DNA of 64,000 nucleotides from GCA-2683825 sp965662355 (GTDB taxonomy: Bacteria > Planctomycetota > UBA1135 > GCA-002686595): the NCBI GenBank assembly GCA_965662355.1, contig CBFIHP010000013.1, positions 1-64,000 of the forward strand, written 5' to 3'. Below, piece by piece: positions 53,524 through 63,247 of the stretch. The notes under the pieces are model-generated. The model searched no databases. It was not told the DNA's origin and was given only the letters and a program-made list of their open reading frames with translations. A program made the position numbers and the translations under genes. Position 1 is the first letter of the stretch; every line of letters starts with the position of its first letter.

Positions 53524-53905
53524 CCTTTTATCCGGCCGACGCGGATCGCCCCCATGTCGCGCCCAGATACCCCTATCCGCCCACCCCCCCCCAGACAGAA
53601 TTCGGCCGCAAACAAACGGGGTTTTGAACGCGCCGAAAATCAGGCCGAGCATCTGTAGTGCTCGAGGATTCCGGCGAGGCGTTCGTGGCCTTGGATAGCG
53701 CCCGAACCAGGCTTCTCGATCGGATTGATCGGAGCGTTCTCGAGAGATTGGTGCGGACGTTCGACGTGACTCCGTGATAGGTAAGTAGATGGCCACGCGG
53801 GAACGGGATCAGGGCGCACAAGCGCTCGAGCAAGGTGCGCGGCGTGAAGACCACGTGGGTCTTGCCGTCGAGCCGTCGGAGCGCTCTTCGCATGGCACCA
53901 GAAGA
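53524..53905 (-). pseudogene. Mosaic of integrase and IS91-like transposase remnants
   Basis: At 53640-53770 the minus strand ends an integrase core: VERPHQSLENAPINPIEKPG and then LAGILEHYRCSA before a stop, homologous to 8210-8340. Directly joined at about 53771-53905 is an IS91-like piece, GKTHVVFTPRTLLERLCALI followed by PFPRGHLLTYHGV. Downstream, 53524-53639 matches the non-coding stretch at 8098-8210. The order of debris is partly the same as at 8.0-8.6 kb, so both loci descend from one composite. The rest of 53906-54112 shows no gene. Confidence 0.75.
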
Positions 53906-54112
53906 TCGCCCTTCGACCACGCCTGAAGACAACGGAGACAAAGCATGTCTCGAAGGGTGCCGTGGGCACAGTCAGGAAGTCGACCGCGACTGGCTCACCA
54001 GGGCCTCGACCAATGATCAGCCGATAAGTACTATCGACATAGGAGCGCCGTCGGAAATCACATTTCTGAGTGCGGAAGGGGTCATTAGGACCCATAGCTC
54101 ACGCCAATCTCC

Positions 54113-57100
54113 ATGAATTCCAGGCTCTCTCGTATTAAACACTCGAGGACCTCGCTGCTCCTCGGGCAGGGTTTCATCATGGGCGTGGCGAGCACCGTGC
54201 TCTGCACGGTGGCCAACAGCCTGTTCCTCACCGAGTACGGCGCAGGGCACCTGCCGCTGATCTACCTCGGACTCGCCCTGTTCGTGCCGGTGCTCTCGTT
54301 CCTGTATACCGGCATCTACGCACGCCTGTCTCGCGTGGCACTGGCGTACACGTTCGCCGCCACCTTCTTCAGCCTGTGCGTCGGTGGGTGGTTCATTCAC
54401 AATCAGGGAAGGCATCCATGGTTCGCCTACGTGCTGCTGATAGGGTGGAACGCGTACTACCTCGTCGGCTTGCTGATCCAGGGAGATCAGGTCCAGCGGC
54501 TGTTCAACGTCCGCGAGATCAAGCGCGCCAACCCGATGATCATGACGGGACTCATCGTTGGGGCGCTCCTGGGCGGACTCTCGGTTGGGCCGTTGATTTC
54601 GTTCATGGGGACCACCGCCGACCTGCTCTTGTTCTGTGGTGCCCTGATACCGCTCAATCTGGTCCTTGAGCTGTACACCATCCATAGCTTCCCCGTGCTG
54701 CGCAAGCCGGGGAGCCGAGCCGCGACGACTCGAACGAAGAAATCCATGTCGTTGGGTCGGGCGCTGCGTACCCGACACGTGTTGCTGGTGCTGTTCTACG
54801 GCGCCTGTTATGGGCTCACGATTCGACTGATTGCCTTCTTGTTCATGTCTTCTGTGGACCACTTCACCGATACACCGGAGAAGCTGTCCCACCTACTCGG
54901 CGTGTGCTACTCCGTAGGGACTGCCGGGTCATTCCTGTTCGTTCTTTTCGGGAGCAGCCGCCTCCTGCATCGATTCGGACTCGGTGCCTCCCTGGCGGGG
55001 TCACCCATAATCATTGGCCCCTTGATCATCGCAGCGACCGCAGCCGCCTTCATGGGCGGAAAGGAGCACCACCTGTTTCTGTGGCTCATGGTGGGCGCCT
55101 ACCTGCTGACCCATATGCTGGACTCGGGGACGACCACAACGGCGCTGAGGACCTGCCTTCAGGCCTTGCCCGTGTCGGAGAGGACCGCAGCGGAGACCGC
55201 GGCATCGGGGCTGGGCAAGGCCGTCGCCAACGGTCTGGCGGGCGGCTCGATCCTGCTGCTCCAGGCCATGCACCTGCAAGCCGTCAAGATCATCCTCATC
55301 TTCACCCTCACCGTCGGGGGTTGCTGGATACTGGCGAGTCGCCTCCTCGCCAACAACTACGCCGCCCTGCTCCTCAAGTCGATCAAGCGACGAGCCCTAC
55401 ACACCGCCAAGGTCGAGACCGAAGACCCACGAACCCTCGAAGTGCTGGAGGATTGCCTGGCAAGCTCGGACCCGGCGCAGATGAGCTTCGCCCTCGACGT
55501 GCTACGAGACTCCGAGCACCCCTCTTATGTCCAAAAGGTCCTCGAGCTCGCCCGGAGCGAGCATGAGCACATCGCGGTCGCTGCTGTGGAGAGGATCGAG
55601 GCCGGGCCCCTCCTCGAAGCGACGGAGCTCGTCGAGGAGTTGTCAACGGCGCCGCTGACACCGGCGCTGAAGGCCGCCGTCATCCGTGCGTATGGCGCCT
55701 TGCTGGAGGCGGACGCCATCCCTCTGGCGGTGTCCTGGCTCGACGACCCAGAAACGACTGTCCGCGCCAGCGCCTACACGGCGTTGCTGAAGCACTGCGG
55801 CATCGGGGGGGTTCTCGCCGCCGGGGAACGCCTGGCACTGCACAGGACCCACTCTGAGCCAGAGGAGCGAACCTTCGCCGCGGAGGTCATGGAAGGCGTC
55901 GGTGACCCGGGCCTCTACGAGCTGCTGAAGCCGCTGCTCAACGATCCGGAGCACTCAGTGAGACAACGAGCCCTGCTTGCGGCACGCACGGTACGCCACA
56001 CACGCCTCATCCCCTCCATCGTCAGGTGTCTGTCTGAACCGGAGCTGCGCTCCAGCGCCATGGCGGCGCTGTCCGAATCGGGTGAGTGCATGCTGCCCTT
56101 GCTGTCCGAATCCCTCGACGACGAAGATCGGCCGCCCATGGAGGTGGTCCGGTTGATACGGGCGAGCTCCCGGCAAGGAGGAGCAAGGCTCACCAAGCTC
56201 CTGAAGCTCCACTTGAATCACTCCGTCGAGGAGATCCGCCAGCAGATCCTGAAGACACTCACAAGCCTCTGTTACGTCGCTGAACCCGACGAGATCGCCG
56301 ACATTCATGGGACCATTCAACGCGAGGTTCAACACGCGTTCCAGCTGTTACAGATCGAGAGTGCGGTCAGCTCCCGCTCCGATTTCGCCCCCCTGAACCG
56401 TGTGCTGCGATTCGAGGGCTTCCTCCGCCGCGAGCGGGTGTTCCTGCTACTCTCCTTCGTCACCGATCAGCATATGATCGTCCGGGCGGCCGAGACGTTG
56501 TTGCACGGAAACAGCGCCGACCAAGCCGTCGCGCTAGAGACCCTGGAGTTGACCCTGCCGGCGGACCTCAGGAGGACGGTGGTACCGCTCATCAACGAGG
56601 TCGAACCCCTCGAAAAACGCGTCGAGAAGCTGGCAGAACATTTCCCGAGACTCAGCGGAGACCTGGAGCGAGAACTCTTGCCCCAGATCATCGCCAACCG
56701 AGACGAAACCTGGAAGTACACCTGGACCAGAGTCTGGGCAGTCCACGCCGCGGTGATCTCACAGACCCAACGAAACGTGGCGGACAGGCCGCCTTGGGAG
56801 AATTCCCGGGTCGCGATAGAATCATGTCTCGAGGACCGCGATCCCACCCTCAAGGCCATCGCATCCCGGGCCCTCCGAAACGTAGAACAGCACCACGATT
56901 CTGGGGCCCTCCCCAGAACAGACGGCTCCTTTTGGCGAGACGACAACGATCCCATGATGATCACCCTCGAGAAGCTGAACGTCTTGCACCAGGTCAACTA
57001 CTTCGCCGAGACTCCCGAATTCGCCCTCACCGCCGTCGCTGCCATCGCCGAAGAACTGGAGGTGTCCGCGGGCGAGACCTTCATAGAGAAAGGTACTCAG

Positions 57101-57397
57101 GGAGATTCCATGTTCATCATGGTCTCCGGAAAGGTACGGATCCACGTGGGGGAAGAGACGGTGGCCGTTTGCAAACCGTTCAGCTGCTTTGGAATTACCG
57201 CAGTCTTCGATCCCACTCCACGTGTCGCCTCCGCCACAGCTGTCGAAGATTCGACTCTCCTCTCCATCGGCAAGCGAGCCTTCGAGGAGGTGATGACGGA
57301 CCAGCCGGAGATCGCCCGGGCGACGCTTAGGGTGCTGGCCCATGAGGTCCGATTGCTGACGGAGGGGGGCGGGAAGATCGCCTCCATGCAGGAATGA
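54113..57397 (+). CDS. ATP/ADP-translocase-like transporter with HEAT and cNMP-binding domains
   Basis: The gene encodes 1094 residues. Residues of about 10-420 have some twelve membrane helices in the pattern of nucleotide translocase (NTT)/MFS-like proteins (YLGLALFVPVLSFLYTGIYA, VREIKRANPMIMTGLIVGA, SERTAAETAASGLGKAVAN). Residues of about 430-900 are HEAT-type helical repeats. The C-terminal part (about 955-1085) is a cyclic-nucleotide-binding fold with AGETFIEKGTQGDSMFIMVS and the phosphate-binding cassette region SCFGITAVFDPTPRVASATA. A transporter gated by a cyclic nucleotide is a plausible model. Its last four bases overlap the next start (ATGA). Confidence 0.85.
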   Translation: MNSRLSRIKHSRTSLLLGQGFIMGVASTVLCTVANSLFLTEYGAGHLPLIYLGLALFVPVLSFLYTGIYARLSRVALAYTFAATFFSLCVGGWFIHNQGRHPWFAYVLLIGWNAYYLVGLLIQGDQVQRLFNVREIKRANPMIMTGLIVGALLGGLSVGPLISFMGTTADLLLFCGALIPLNLVLELYTIHSFPVLRKPGSRAATTRTKKSMSLGRALRTRHVLLVLFYGACYGLTIRLIAFLFMSSVDHFTDTPEKLSHLLGVCYSVGTAGSFLFVLFGSSRLLHRFGLGASLAGSPIIIGPLIIAATAAAFMGGKEHHLFLWLMVGAYLLTHMLDSGTTTTALRTCLQALPVSERTAAETAASGLGKAVANGLAGGSILLLQAMHLQAVKIILIFTLTVGGCWILASRLLANNYAALLLKSIKRRALHTAKVETEDPRTLEVLEDCLASSDPAQMSFALDVLRDSEHPSYVQKVLELARSEHEHIAVAAVERIEAGPLLEATELVEELSTAPLTPALKAAVIRAYGALLEADAIPLAVSWLDDPETTVRASAYTALLKHCGIGGVLAAGERLALHRTHSEPEERTFAAEVMEGVGDPGLYELLKPLLNDPEHSVRQRALLAARTVRHTRLIPSIVRCLSEPELRSSAMAALSESGECMLPLLSESLDDEDRPPMEVVRLIRASSRQGGARLTKLLKLHLNHSVEEIRQQILKTLTSLCYVAEPDEIADIHGTIQREVQHAFQLLQIESAVSSRSDFAPLNRVLRFEGFLRRERVFLLLSFVTDQHMIVRAAETLLHGNSADQAVALETLELTLPADLRRTVVPLINEVEPLEKRVEKLAEHFPRLSGDLERELLPQIIANRDETWKYTWTRVWAVHAAVISQTQRNVADRPPWENSRVAIESCLEDRDPTLKAIASRALRNVEQHHDSGALPRTDGSFWRDDNDPMMITLEKLNVLHQVNYFAETPEFALTAVAAIAEELEVSAGETFIEKGTQGDSMFIMVSGKVRIHVGEETVAVCKPFSCFGITAVFDPTPRVASATAVEDSTLLSIGKRAFEEVMTDQPEIARATLRVLAHEVRLLTEGGGKIASMQE

Positions 57398-58197
57398 CGG
57401 CCTTTCCCCCGGACTACCGGATCCCGATCCTCGGCGCGGACCGCTACTCATGGGCCTACCGAGAAATCCCCATCGATCATCATGACCCTCGGCATGACGA
57501 GCCGCTGGTTCCGCTCGAGTCGTTTGGCGTCAACTACGAGAGTTATCACGGCCGCACGGACGGCGGGAATCCACCCTATCATCGTCCTGTTTCGGGTAGT
57601 CGCACGGACATGTGGCTGCGTCGATCTCTGGCCTCGAAACTAGCGGGGGTCAACCACCTCCTACGCCCCCACGAGCGGGAGCTCCTGGTGCTGGACGGAT
57701 ACCGTCCCATCGCCTGTCAGAGAGGGCTCTGGGACTTCTACTACGAACAGGGAAGGAAGGCCTTGGGATCCGTCGACGACGACGCCCTGCGAGACTACGC
57801 GGAGAGGTTCGTCGCCGACCCCTCGGATTTCAGCGAAGACGACCCGACGTCCTGGCCGGCTCATACCACCGGAGGCGCCATCGACGTCACCCTCCGGACG
57901 CTTTCAAGCGGCGAGAAGGTGGACATGGGCTCCAACTACGAAGAGATCACAGATTCCAGCCACTGTGACTACTTCGAACGGCTCCTCGATCTGGGAGACG
58001 TGGCCGCGGACGACCCCCGCCTCATTAACCGTCGACTGCTGCATTGGGCCATGTACCGACACGGAATCCTCAACCACCCCTGCGTCTTCTGGCACCACGA
58101 CTGGGGGAACCAGCTCCATGTCCGGACGCGGCTGGACCTCTTCCCGGATTCCCCCGATGCCGCCTGGTATGGCTACATCAGCCCGCCGTCGGAGTAG
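57394..58197 (+). CDS. M15 (VanX-like) D-Ala-D-Ala dipeptidase-like protein
   Basis: The gene encodes 267 residues, translationally coupled to the transporter by ATGA overlap. VanX-family landmarks are LLVLDGYRPIACQRGLWDFY, the zinc His and Asp in PAHTTGGAIDVTL and a third His in VFWHHDWGNQLH. In VanX the last motif is E-W-W-H with Glu as catalytic base; here that Glu position is Val, although an Asp follows the His pair. There is no signal peptide, so it acts in the cytoplasm as VanX does, possibly on recycled wall dipeptides or another substrate. It overlaps the convergent peptidase gene by 20 bases. Confidence 0.8.
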   Translation: MTAFPPDYRIPILGADRYSWAYREIPIDHHDPRHDEPLVPLESFGVNYESYHGRTDGGNPPYHRPVSGSRTDMWLRRSLASKLAGVNHLLRPHERELLVLDGYRPIACQRGLWDFYYEQGRKALGSVDDDALRDYAERFVADPSDFSEDDPTSWPAHTTGGAIDVTLRTLSSGEKVDMGSNYEEITDSSHCDYFERLLDLGDVAADDPRLINRRLLHWAMYRHGILNHPCVFWHHDWGNQLHVRTRLDLFPDSPDAAWYGYISPPSE

Positions 58198-60334
58198 CTG
58201 TTGCAGCCTCGGCCGCACCACGGCCATCGGCCAGCTCGATCCCCAGCTGCCAGAACAAGAACGCCCAGATGTCTGCAAAGCGCTCCGCCGTACGGCCCAC
58301 GGAGGTGCCACCCCCATGTCCTAGATCCCGCCCTGCGCGCAACAACACGGGGCGAGTCGAGGTCGTCGACCGTTGCCACTGCGCGAGCATCTTGCGCCCG
58401 TGCCAGGGAGCAACGCGGTCGTCGGCATCGGGGGCATAGATGAGCACTGCAGGGGCGGCGATTCGGTCGGGCATGTTGTGATAAGGGCTGTAACGCAACA
58501 GCCATTCCAGCTCGTCCGCCTGCTCAGGGGAACCGTATTCGGAGATCCAGTGACGCCCGGTATGGCACAGGTGGAACCGCGCCATGTCCGTGACCGGTGC
58601 GCCGGCAACGACGGCTCGCCAGAGATCGGGCCGCTGCAAGGCAGCCGCCATGGTCAGCAACCCACCGTTACTCCAGCCAATACAGCCCAGGCGATCTTCA
58701 CCGGCATAACCTTGGGCGATGAGCCAATCGCCCGCGGCGTTGAAGTCGTCAAAGCTGTTCTGCTTCTGCTCCCTCATGCCAGAGCGGTGCCAGGCCTCTC
58801 CAAGCTCTCCGCCACCACGCACGCTGGCCTCCGCATAGACACCGCCGTGCTCCAGGAACGGGAGAATGTCGGACCGGTAGGTCGGCCTCAAGGACACGTT
58901 GAAGCCGCCGTAGCCCCGCACGACCGCGGGGCTGTGACCGCTCCGGGTGAAGCCCCGCCTATGGACGATGTGCATGGGTACCCGGGTGCCGTCGCGGGAC
59001 GTAAACCAAACGCGCTTCACCTCGAGCTCCCCCGCGGCCTCGGCGGGCAAGCAAGGCGGGAGCTCCGTTCGAGAGCAACCGGGGAGTTCGAGTCGAACTG
59101 TCCGCGGCGGAGTACGAGGGCTGGAGACCCCCAAAAGGACTGCGCCCCCGTCCGATGTCGCCGTCATCCAGTGGATGCTCGCCCCGGCTCCGAGGGGTAC
59201 AGAGCGAGGAGCCCGGGAACCCTCGTCGAACACCTGCAGCTTGACGCCTCTCTCGTCGAAGTCCTCCACCACGACGCGCTCCCCTGCGACGGTCCACTGC
59301 TCGCCTCGCTCCGGAAGAGCATCGACCACGACCCTCGATCCTCGAGAAACAGCGTCCAGCGCCACCCGGATGACGCCGCCGTCAGCGTCCGCTCGATGGG
59401 TCTTGAAGTAGGCCCAGCGCCCACTCAAGAAGGGGCTGAGAGTCCCCGACGATTCAGGGAGCACAGGTTGGAACCCCAGCTCCTCCTGGTCGGCGTCTCG
59501 TACCCAGGCGGCGGACACGGGCTCCTCGCCAGTGAAGTCGTGGACGGTGACGAGGAGGTAGCGACCATCCGCTGAGAGGTGAGGGATCGGCATCTGTCCG
59601 CCCACCAGCGCTTCACCGAAGACCCGCTCATCGTTGTCGGCTTCATCCCCCAAGCGATGAAAGAAGATCCGTTGGTGATACCGGGCCTCCTCGGGTGAAG
59701 CCCCCTCCGAAGCCCGGGAATAAAAGAACCCGTCTCCGTCCGCTGTCCACGCCACCTGGTTGGCGCTGTGCCACAGGTGCGCCACGGGGTTCAAGTCTGC
59801 CGCCACTTGGTCGGGCAAGAGGGAGCCGGTCGGAACGTCGACCACATGCAGGGGCATGAGCGATCTGCCCTCGGAGGCAATCCGAAACGCCACGAACCGT
59901 CCGTCTGGCGAGGGATGGCAGTCCGCCAGCCGGGGAGTCGGCACTCCGAACAGGACGGCAGGATCGATGACCGTACGCTGTGGGCCGTCCAGGGAGGTGC
60001 TCACACGAAGCGACCAGCGCTCGGCGTCGGCAGCACGAGCCCTGTGAAAGAAGTGCCCGCCCGCTTCCTGGACCCGTCCGCTGCGAGGTCGTCTCAACGA
60101 GCTCTGAAAGCGACCGAGCAGGACACCCCGCTCCGCTCGTTCGATGAGCTGTCGCTCCGTCCACTGCAGCTGCGCCTCCACCCAGGCATGCACCTCTGAA
60201 GAGTCATCTTCGAGCCAACGGTAGGGGTCATGAAATCGATGGGGGCCCACGCTCTCCTCGAGCGGAACCCATCGGGTGGCAGGAGGCCCGGACTTCATGT
60301 CATCGCTCTTCGAGGGATCTGACTGCGGAGTCAT
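58178..60334 (-). CDS. Prolyl oligopeptidase family serine peptidase (S9A)
   Basis: The gene encodes 718 residues; a second in-frame ATG at 60298 is an alternative start. The N-terminal part, DPYRWLEDDSSEVHAWVEAQ and then a seven-bladed propeller, is typical of S9A. The hydrolase domain has GYGGFNVSLRPTY, the nucleophile in GWSNGGLLTMAAA (most members have GGSNGG), Asp in APDADDRVAPWHGRK and His in RDLGHGGGTS. There is no signal peptide, so the protein is probably cytoplasmic. It is the last gene of the hyp operon, 28 bases after the FmdE-like gene. Confidence 0.92.
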   Translation of the reverse strand: MTPQSDPSKSDDMKSGPPATRWVPLEESVGPHRFHDPYRWLEDDSSEVHAWVEAQLQWTERQLIERAERGVLLGRFQSSLRRPRSGRVQEAGGHFFHRARAADAERWSLRVSTSLDGPQRTVIDPAVLFGVPTPRLADCHPSPDGRFVAFRIASEGRSLMPLHVVDVPTGSLLPDQVAADLNPVAHLWHSANQVAWTADGDGFFYSRASEGASPEEARYHQRIFFHRLGDEADNDERVFGEALVGGQMPIPHLSADGRYLLVTVHDFTGEEPVSAAWVRDADQEELGFQPVLPESSGTLSPFLSGRWAYFKTHRADADGGVIRVALDAVSRGSRVVVDALPERGEQWTVAGERVVVEDFDERGVKLQVFDEGSRAPRSVPLGAGASIHWMTATSDGGAVLLGVSSPRTPPRTVRLELPGCSRTELPPCLPAEAAGELEVKRVWFTSRDGTRVPMHIVHRRGFTRSGHSPAVVRGYGGFNVSLRPTYRSDILPFLEHGGVYAEASVRGGGELGEAWHRSGMREQKQNSFDDFNAAGDWLIAQGYAGEDRLGCIGWSNGGLLTMAAALQRPDLWRAVVAGAPVTDMARFHLCHTGRHWISEYGSPEQADELEWLLRYSPYHNMPDRIAAPAVLIYAPDADDRVAPWHGRKMLAQWQRSTTSTRPVLLRAGRDLGHGGGTSVGRTAERFADIWAFLFWQLGIELADGRGAAEAATATPTAG

Positions 60335-60362
60335 ACCGCCGGCCGCCTGGGCCCCAGCCCCC

Positions 60363-60992
60363 TTACTCGGCCGTGGGAACGTCGTCGAAGTAGTGCTCGT
60401 CGATCTCCGGCGGAAGCTCGCCGGGCTGCAGGACGGAGTCCAGCAGGGTCACGGCAAAACTATCCTCGAGCGGGGCATTCCAGATGCGGGTGGAGAGGTT
60501 GACCTTGAAGATGCGGAACAGCTTCAGGTCTTCCTTGGTCGTCTGATCCGTGCCTAGTCGGTCGGAGAGGGTGTAAAAATCCGTCGGCACGAACCCGGAT
60601 ACTAGCTGAACGAGCGCGGTCTGCTGCCCATCGGAAACCCACCAGTCATACTTCATCTGGCTGTTGCACTGCATGCCGCAGCCCTCGGCATGAACTGCCT
60701 TGTAACGCCCGCGACCCACGACGTCGCCGACATAATCCACCGCGTCTCTCACCCCGGGACCCGGGTGGCCGGTGACGATATTCAGGTCGTCGCGGCTCCA
60801 CAACCCATCCTTGGACAGAGCCTTGGCCGCCACCTGCATGGCACGGAACGCGACAGCGGTCCCCCACCACAGAGATCCGGGGTGTTGGCACATGGCTCCG
60901 TCGTAAGCCAACTCCAACACCTCACCCTGGCTTTGAATACGTATGAGTGTCGACTCGGCTGCACAGACATCTTTGATGGCACTAGCGCTCAT
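60363..60992 (-). CDS. FmdE-like protein in the hydrogenase maturation operon
   Basis: The gene encodes 209 residues from an ATG with aagggag eight bases upstream; a longer frame to 61073 would overlap hypE. The N-terminal part, LELAYDGAMCQHPGSLWWGT and AVAFRAMQVAAKAL, followed by LNIVTGHPGPGVRDAVDYVG, is like the FmdE domain of formylmethanofuran dehydrogenase subunit E-type proteins. Cys residues in CGMQC could bind a metal. Stand-alone FmdE-like proteins have no settled role. The tight spacing after hypE (25 bases) suggests a link with hydrogenase or metal handling. Confidence 0.65.
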   Translation of the reverse strand: MSASAIKDVCAAESTLIRIQSQGEVLELAYDGAMCQHPGSLWWGTAVAFRAMQVAAKALSKDGLWSRDDLNIVTGHPGPGVRDAVDYVGDVVGRGRYKAVHAEGCGMQCNSQMKYDWWVSDGQQTALVQLVSGFVPTDFYTLSDRLGTDQTTKEDLKLFRIFKVNLSTRIWNAPLEDSFAVTLLDSVLQPGELPPEIDEHYFDDVPTAE

Positions 60993-61017
60993 TTTGGCTC
61001 TCCCTTTGGGGCTGTAT

Positions 61018-62097
61018 TTAACAGATTCTGGGCAACTGCTCGCCGACGAGCATATCGACGATGCGCCGACCACCGAACACTGTCTCCATGACCACGCGCC
61101 CGGGTCGGTGGTCCGTCACGCGCCCGATCAGGGCCGCTTCCTTGCCGAAGGGGTGCGCCTGCATGCACTCGAGGGCGCGCATCGCATCCGTCTCCGGCAC
61201 CACGCAGACCATGGTCCCCTCGTTCGCGAGATAGAGAGGGTCGAGCCCCAGAATCTCGCAGAACCCTTTCACCTCACCTCGGATGGGCGTCTGGTCCTCG
61301 TTGATCTCGATGCCTACCGCCGAGGCAATCGCGATCTCGTTCAGAACGGTAGCCAGCCCACCCCGGGTTGCGTCCCTGAGAAAGCGTGTCTGCGGCACCG
61401 CCTCCAACAACGACTCGATGAGCCCGTTCAAGGGTGCACAGTCGCTCTCGATGGGAGTCGAAACAGCCATGTCTCCGCGGGCGGCCAGGATCGTCGCGCC
61501 GTGGTCTCCCAGGACACCGTTCACCAGGATCACGTCACCGCAACGAGCCCGATCCGAACCCAGCTCACACCCCGCAGGTATGACCCCCACACCCGCGGTG
61601 TTGATGAACAGCTTGTCGCATGCGCCTCGCTCGACCACCTTGGTGTCGCCGGTGACGATGCTCACGCCCGCCTCTCGAGCGGTATGGGCCATGGAGTCCA
61701 CCATCTCTCGGAGGGTGACCACGTCCAGGCCCTCCTCGATGATTACGGAGCAGGTCAGGTACAGCGGCCTCGCGCCACCCACCGCGAGATCGTTGACGGT
61801 ACCGCAGATCGCCAACTTACCGATGTCGCCACCGGGGAACTTCAAGGGACTGACAACGAATGAATCCGTGGTCAGAGCCAGCCGATCTCCCTGAGCGACC
61901 AGGTCTGACAAAGGAAACCTGGCCTGGTCCTCCAGCGGTGCCGAACGCTCCCCTTCGAAGGCGCGAACGAACACCTCGTCGATGAGGTCGTGCATGGCCT
62001 TCCCACCGCCCCCATGGGCGAGGGTGACGACGGGGGTCTTGATGCCCTTGCCAGTGGGGGCACGTCCAACTGCACGCTGAGTTTCGAGCTCGCTCAT
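61018..62097 (-). CDS. hypE: Hydrogenase maturation protein HypE
   Basis: The gene encodes 359 residues from the ATG at 62097, which has aggga upstream. It has the PurM/SelD-like fold: VTLAHGGGGKAMHDLIDEVF, LTTDSFVVSPLKFPGGDIGK, NDLAVGGARPLYLT, SIVTGDTKVVERG, DATRGGLATVLNEIA. The C-terminal VGEQLPRIC ends in the Cys that HypE uses to carry the thiocarbamate made from carbamoyl phosphate by HypF. HypE dehydrates it to thiocyanate and hands cyanide to the HypC-HypD iron. It lies 10 bases after hypD. hypF, hypC, hypA and hypB are not in this window. Confidence 0.96.
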   Translation of the reverse strand: MSELETQRAVGRAPTGKGIKTPVVTLAHGGGGKAMHDLIDEVFVRAFEGERSAPLEDQARFPLSDLVAQGDRLALTTDSFVVSPLKFPGGDIGKLAICGTVNDLAVGGARPLYLTCSVIIEEGLDVVTLREMVDSMAHTAREAGVSIVTGDTKVVERGACDKLFINTAGVGVIPAGCELGSDRARCGDVILVNGVLGDHGATILAARGDMAVSTPIESDCAPLNGLIESLLEAVPQTRFLRDATRGGLATVLNEIAIASAVGIEINEDQTPIRGEVKGFCEILGLDPLYLANEGTMVCVVPETDAMRALECMQAHPFGKEAALIGRVTDHRPGRVVMETVFGGRRIVDMLVGEQLPRIC

Positions 62098-62107
62098 TGG
62101 GATCTCC

Positions 62108-63244
62108 CTACACCTCCTTGGCGGCGTGGACCTTCTCGAGGTCCCCGAATTGGTAGTAGGCGGCACAGGCGCCCTCCGAAGACACCATCAGAGAACCGAG
62201 CGGTATCTCCGGGGTGCACTCAGTGCCGAAGACCTTGCAATCCCACGGCTTGATGACCCCCTTCAGGACCTCGCCACACTGACAAGACTTGGGGTCAGCG
62301 ATGGCCAGGGCCGGGACAGCGAAGTTCCGCTCCGCATCGAACCTCGCGTACTGCTCGCGGATACGTATGCCGGAGTGATCGATGGACCCAAGCCCTCGCC
62401 ACTCAAAGAACTCCCGTATCTCGAAGACCTTTCCAATAGCCTCCAAGGCTACGGGGTTCCCGCCATCCGGGACGACGCGGCTGTACTGGTTTTCGACCTC
62501 TGCCCGCCCCTCCGCAATCATCTTGAGCACCATCCATATACCGTGCAGAACATCTAGGGGCTCGAAGCCGGAAATGACCAGTGGTCGGCGGTAATGCTCG
62601 GCTATGAATTGGTAGGAAGAGCTTCCAATCACCATGCTCACGTGCCCCGGGCCGAGGAACCCATCCAGGCTCAGCTCCGGCGAGTCCAGGATGGCCTTGA
62701 TGGTCGGGATGATGGTGATGTGATTGCAGAACAGCGAGAAGTTGTCGATTCCCTCCTTCTCCGCCTGCAACACGGTAAGCGCCGTACTCGGCATCGTGGT
62801 CTCGAAGCCGAGAGCGAAGAACACCACCTGTTTGTCCGGGTTCTCCTTCGCCAAGCGGAGAGCGTCCAGAGGCGAGTACACCATGCGCACGTCGCACCCG
62901 TCGGCCCGCGCTTGCAGAAGGCTCTTCTTCGAACCTGGAACCCGCATGGCGTCACCGAACGTGGTGAAGATGACGTCGGGAGTCTCAGCCAAGGCGATGC
63001 AGTCATCCACCCGCCCCATGGGCAGCACGCACACAGGACAACCGGGGCCGTGCACCAACTCAATCTCATCCGGCAGCATGGTCTCGACGCCGTAACGGAA
63101 GATGGCGTGGGTATGCCCTCCGCAGACTTCCATGATGTACAGCGGGCGCGTCTTGGTGACCTCGATGCGCTTCACCAACGAACGGATCTCGTTCAGCAAG
63201 TACTGCGCCTTCACCGGATCTCGAAACTCGTCAACGTATTTCAT
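62108..63244 (-). CDS. hypD: Hydrogenase maturation protein HypD
   Basis: The gene encodes 378 residues of normal length. Conserved elements are MEVCGGHTHAIFRYG, HGPGCPVCVLPMGR, FFALGFETTMPSTAL, GPGHVSMVIGSSSY and the C-terminal cluster ligands in KSCQCGEV, WDCKVFGTEC and SSEGACAAYY. HypD holds a 4Fe-4S cluster and, with HypC, builds the Fe(CN)2CO unit of [NiFe] hydrogenases. It starts three bases after the SIS gene stop and belongs to the same operon as hypE. Confidence 0.97.
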   Translation of the reverse strand: MKYVDEFRDPVKAQYLLNEIRSLVKRIEVTKTRPLYIMEVCGGHTHAIFRYGVETMLPDEIELVHGPGCPVCVLPMGRVDDCIALAETPDVIFTTFGDAMRVPGSKKSLLQARADGCDVRMVYSPLDALRLAKENPDKQVVFFALGFETTMPSTALTVLQAEKEGIDNFSLFCNHITIIPTIKAILDSPELSLDGFLGPGHVSMVIGSSSYQFIAEHYRRPLVISGFEPLDVLHGIWMVLKMIAEGRAEVENQYSRVVPDGGNPVALEAIGKVFEIREFFEWRGLGSIDHSGIRIREQYARFDAERNFAVPALAIADPKSCQCGEVLKGVIKPWDCKVFGTECTPEIPLGSLMVSSEGACAAYYQFGDLEKVHAAKEV

Positions 63245-63247
63245 CGA

